NCBI RefSeq assembly: GCF_003600625.1
Contig: NZ_CP032489.1
Location: forward strand, 3,286,001-3,350,000
Reading direction: 5' to 3'
DNA length: 64,000 nucleotides
Source of the DNA: Arachidicoccus soli
Lineage (GTDB): Bacteria; Bacteroidota; Bacteroidia; Chitinophagales; Chitinophagaceae
Shown: piece by piece, positions 61,323 through 64,000 of the stretch
Numbering within the stretch: the first letter of the stretch is position 1
Layout of the letters: each line of letters starts with the position of its first letter
Translations under genes and position numbers: made by a program
Notes under the pieces: generated by a model
Database searches by the model: none
The model's input: only the letters and a program-made list of their open reading frames with translations
Told to the model about the DNA's origin: nothing

Positions 61323-62588
61323 ATGAATGTACTCTTAAAAAATGTAACAGTTATAGATGATTCTTCTGCTCATCATTTAAAGAAGAAAGACATTTTAATT
61401 GAGAAGGGCATTATTCAAAAAATTGGCGACCAATTATCAAAAAGCGATATACAGACAATAGAAGCAGATCAAGCTTTTGTCAGCCCTGGTTGGATAGATA
61501 TTTTTACACATTTGTCTGATCCGGGATTAGAACATCGGGAGACCTTGGAATCTGGAGCAGATGCAGCTTTTGCAGGGGGCTTTACAAAAGTTTTTACGAT
61601 TGCCAATACAGAACCGGTTATTGATAATAAAACCCAGGTTAGCTATATCACAGAAAAGTCAAAGTCACTTCCGGTTCAAATTTTTCCAATAGGGGCTATT
61701 ACAAAAAATGCAGAAGGAAGTAATCTTTCCGAAATGTACGATATGTACAACGCAGGTGCCATTGCTTTTTCTGATGGATTGCATCCAGCACAGTCACCTG
61801 GATTATTTCTAAAAGCATTGCAATATGTGAAAGCTTTTGACGGTGTCTTAATACAGCAACCATTTGATACAACGATTGGCACTTATGGTTTGATAAATGA
61901 AGGCATCATTTCCACTCAATTAGGCTTACCGGGTCTGCCAGCCGTTGCAGAGGAATTGATGATCATGCGCGATATAGAATTGTTGCGCTATTCCGAAAGT
62001 AAGTTGCATATCACCGGAATATCATCTGCAAAAAGTGTTAGTTTAATTGCAAAGGCAAAAGCAGAAGGTTTACAAATTACTTGTAGTGTTACGCCTTACC
62101 ATTTATTATTTACTGACGAAGATTTACAATCTTACGATACCAATTTAAAACTCAACCCTCCTTTACGCACTAAGGCAGATCGTGCTGCTTTGAGAAAAGG
62201 CGTTTTAGATGGAACTATCGATCTGATTGCTTCTCATCATTTCCCGCAACACAGCGACGATAAAGATAAAGAGTTTGAATATGCCAAAAATGGCATGATT
62301 GGTTTACAGACAGCTTATGCAGTTGTTCAGGAAGCATTACCAGAATTAAGCACTGAAAAAATAGTTGACTTATTCTCTTTTAATGCAACTAAAATATTTA
62401 AAATAAATAGCCCTAAGATTTCTGAAGGCATGGAAGCTAATCTTACTATTTTTAATCCGAAAGGAAAAACTCTCCTTACCAGAGAAAATAACAAAAGCAG
62501 GTCTAATAACACGCCACTTTTTAATACCACATTAAAAGGAAAAGTAATGGCGACAATCGCGAGAAACAAAATTTTTATTAACGAATAA
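61323..62588 (+). CDS. Dihydroorotase homologue, probably non-catalytic
   Basis: Amidohydrolase-superfamily protein of 421 residues, closest to PyrC/PyrC' of Bacteroidota. The overall frame is intact (FVSPGWIDIFTHLSDPGLEHRE, IANTEPV, FSDG, LGLPGLPAVAEELM, NPPLRTKADRAAL). Two metal-site features are changed: the DxHxH motif reads DIFTHL, with the first His replaced by Phe, and the DHAPH motif reads SHHFPQ, with the catalytic Asp lost. Such pseudo-dihydroorotases can scaffold aspartate transcarbamoylase. DUF4199 and glycosyltransferase genes follow closely. Confidence 0.85.
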   Translation: MNVLLKNVTVIDDSSAHHLKKKDILIEKGIIQKIGDQLSKSDIQTIEADQAFVSPGWIDIFTHLSDPGLEHRETLESGADAAFAGGFTKVFTIANTEPVIDNKTQVSYITEKSKSLPVQIFPIGAITKNAEGSNLSEMYDMYNAGAIAFSDGLHPAQSPGLFLKALQYVKAFDGVLIQQPFDTTIGTYGLINEGIISTQLGLPGLPAVAEELMIMRDIELLRYSESKLHITGISSAKSVSLIAKAKAEGLQITCSVTPYHLLFTDEDLQSYDTNLKLNPPLRTKADRAALRKGVLDGTIDLIASHHFPQHSDDKDKEFEYAKNGMIGLQTAYAVVQEALPELSTEKIVDLFSFNATKIFKINSPKISEGMEANLTIFNPKGKTLLTRENNKSRSNNTPLFNTTLKGKVMATIARNKIFINE

Positions 62589-62599
62589 AATATTGCAAT

Positions 62600-63115
62600 A
62601 TGGAAAAGAAACAAAATGCAAATTTAATGGGTGCGCTTATCATTTCATTGATTATTATAGTCATTGAACTTGTACTGTATTTTACCAATCAAATGGAAAA
62701 TAAGGGGCTGGGAATGATTACCTATTTGGTCTTTATTGTTGGCATTTGTATGATTTGCGTACAATATTCAAAAGAAAAAAACGGGAATGTAACTTTTGGC
62801 AATTTATTTGCACAGGGCTTTAAGACATCCGCACTTGTGGCTTTGATAATGATTGTCTGGAGCGTATTGATGTTTAAAGTGCTTTTTCCTGATTTACCCG
62901 ATCAACTTATGCAAGCGCAAAGAACTAAAATGTTGGAAAAGGGATTAACAGATGAACAAATGGCGCAAGGAATGACATTCGCCAAAAAATTCTTTATGAC
63001 TTTTGTTATTGGTGGTGTAATCTTAATGTATGCAATATTGGGCGCCATTGCTTCCTTACTGGGAGCAGCTATTGCAAAGAAAAATCCGAAAGCGTCCAAT
63101 CCATTTGGCGAATAA
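62600..63115 (+). CDS. DUF4199 membrane protein
   Basis: Integral membrane protein of 171 residues with four hydrophobic helices (about 10-28, 38-54, 70-92 and 132-160) and the DUF4199 pattern (FGNLFAQGFKTS). Function is unknown. In Bacteroidota the family is regularly followed by a GT2 glycosyltransferase gene, as here. The gene starts 11 bp after the dihydroorotase-like stop. Confidence 0.9.
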   Translation: MEKKQNANLMGALIISLIIIVIELVLYFTNQMENKGLGMITYLVFIVGICMICVQYSKEKNGNVTFGNLFAQGFKTSALVALIMIVWSVLMFKVLFPDLPDQLMQAQRTKMLEKGLTDEQMAQGMTFAKKFFMTFVIGGVILMYAILGAIASLLGAAIAKKNPKASNPFGE

Positions 63116-63146
63116 AATATAAATATGTATAATGTATAGCTCAACG

Positions 63147-64000
63147 ATGATTAATATTTCCATTATTGTTCCCCTGTTTAATGAAGATGAATCGCTTCGT
63201 GAACTAAGTGATTGGATTACTAAAGTAATGAAAGAAAACAATTTCACCTACGAAGTGATTATGATAGACGATGGAAGTACCGATAAAAGCTGGGACGTAA
63301 TACAAGATATCGCCAAAATCAACACCAATTTCAAGGGCATAAAATTTCAACGCAACTACGGTAAATCTGCTGCATTGAATGAAGGTTTTAAAGCAGCCAT
63401 CGGAGAGGTAATTATAACAATGGATGCGGACATGCAAGATAGCCCCGACGAAGTACCGGAATTGTATAAAATGATAATGGTAGAAGGTTTTGATCTGGTA
63501 AGTGGCTGGAAGAAAAAGCGCTATGATAATAAACTAACCAAAAACCTTCCCTCGAAACTCTTTAATGCGGCAGCAAGGAGAAGCTCCGGGATAAAATTAC
63601 ATGATTTTAATTGTGGTTTAAAGGCTTATAGAAAAAAGGTGATAAAAAGTATTGAAGTATATGGTGAAATGCACCGCTATATTCCTGTTTTGGCAAAATG
63701 GGCTGGTTTTAAAAATATTGGCGAAAAAGTCGTTGAACATCGTGCTCGTAAATATGGCATTACCAAATTTGGGTGGGAACGCTTTATAAACGGATTTTTA
63801 GACCTGGGAACCATTTCCTTTATTAGTCGTTTTGGCAAAAGACCCATGCATTTTTTCGGATTATATGGTAGTCTATGTTTCTTGGTAGGTTTTATCAGCA
63901 GTATATATTTAATTGTGCTCAAACTAATACACCCAAATGTCGGCCTTACAAATAGTCCTTTATTTTTTATCGCACTAACTGCGATGGTTATAGGTATGCA
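63147..64000 (+). CDS. GT2 glycosyltransferase, DPM1/GtrB type (3' end outside window)
   Basis: Incomplete at the window end; 284 codons are visible. The GT2 start is INISIIVPLFNEDESL, with nucleotide-sugar motifs MIDDGSTDKSW, FQRNYGKSAALNEGF and DADMQDSPDEVP. The segment LHDFNCGLKAYRKKV is typical of polyprenyl-phosphate sugar transferases. C-terminal transmembrane helices begin near residue 230 (FGLYGSLCFLVGFI). It probably loads a sugar onto undecaprenyl or dolichyl phosphate. An alternative in-frame ATG is at 63132. It is the third gene after the dihydroorotase homologue and DUF4199. Confidence 0.9.
   Translation, partial: MINISIIVPLFNEDESLRELSDWITKVMKENNFTYEVIMIDDGSTDKSWDVIQDIAKINTNFKGIKFQRNYGKSAALNEGFKAAIGEVIITMDADMQDSPDEVPELYKMIMVEGFDLVSGWKKKRYDNKLTKNLPSKLFNAAARRSSGIKLHDFNCGLKAYRKKVIKSIEVYGEMHRYIPVLAKWAGFKNIGEKVVEHRARKYGITKFGWERFINGFLDLGTISFISRFGKRPMHFFGLYGSLCFLVGFISSIYLIVLKLIHPNVGLTNSPLFFIALTAMVIGM

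Noticed and set aside
1-64000. CRISPR arrays
   Set aside because: No regularly spaced short repeats seen anywhere in the window.

Overview
The window is AT-rich chromosomal DNA of a member of the Bacteroidota, most likely the Chitinophagales/Sphingobacteriia side. The evidence is a type IX secretion sorting domain, LytS/LytTR signalling, DUF4397, DUF4142 and DUF4199 proteins, SbsA-type Ig-like lipoproteins, and many gene starts that follow a TAnnTTTG (-7) box instead of a Shine-Dalgarno site. No species can be named from the sequence alone.

Layout. 51-7004: a metallo-beta-lactamase-fold hydrolase, a LytTR regulator with its LytS-type kinase, uvrB, ruvA and an Omp85-like outer-membrane protein. 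7059-20222: a region flanked by two apparently identical, same-strand group II introns. Between them lie a POT peptide transporter, an ABC permease/ATPase pair, a secreted orphan, a dipeptide epimerase, etfA/etfB and an IS110-family element. 20382-29975: an AhpD-like protein with a Crp/Fnr regulator, small conserved proteins, a two-gene ABC exporter, LUD protein plus lpxH, a DUF4142/cupredoxin/ECF sigma cluster and a GH84 glycosidase. 30095-41814: metH in two polypeptides, recR with an Ig-like lipoprotein, a CocE-family hydrolase and a helicase-nuclease. 41804-43500: a small accessory island with a RhuM-like N-terminal fragment, an apparently intact Bro-N protein, a broken FRG-domain gene and a GC-rich structured stretch. 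43503-48997: TPR protein, tRNA-Arg(CCU), an HExxH protein divergent from an XRE/S24 regulator with twin operators, ugd directly behind tRNA-Arg(CCG), pepT and an EVE-domain protein. 49000-64000: an ECF sigma factor with a membrane/beta-barrel partner, DUF4397 lipoprotein, recA, ndk, a DHH phosphoesterase, FKBP lipoprotein, M32 carboxypeptidase, a T9SS cargo protein, glmM, a cysteine desulfurase, a dihydroorotase homologue lacking catalytic residues, DUF4199 and a GT2 glycosyltransferase cut by the window end.

Most genes are housekeeping: DNA repair (uvrB, ruvA, recR, recA, helicase-nuclease), envelope (lpxH, glmM, ugd, Omp85), methionine/B12 (metH), electron transfer (etfAB) and peptide use (POT, epimerase, pepT, M32, CocE). 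The unusual material lies in the intron/IS110 block and the decayed island at 41.8-43.3 kb. Regulatory architecture is also visible: LytTR-like direct repeats, S24-regulator operators and very short leaders. I found no CRISPR array and no clear cobalamin riboswitch. All assignments come from reading motifs; no database search was run.
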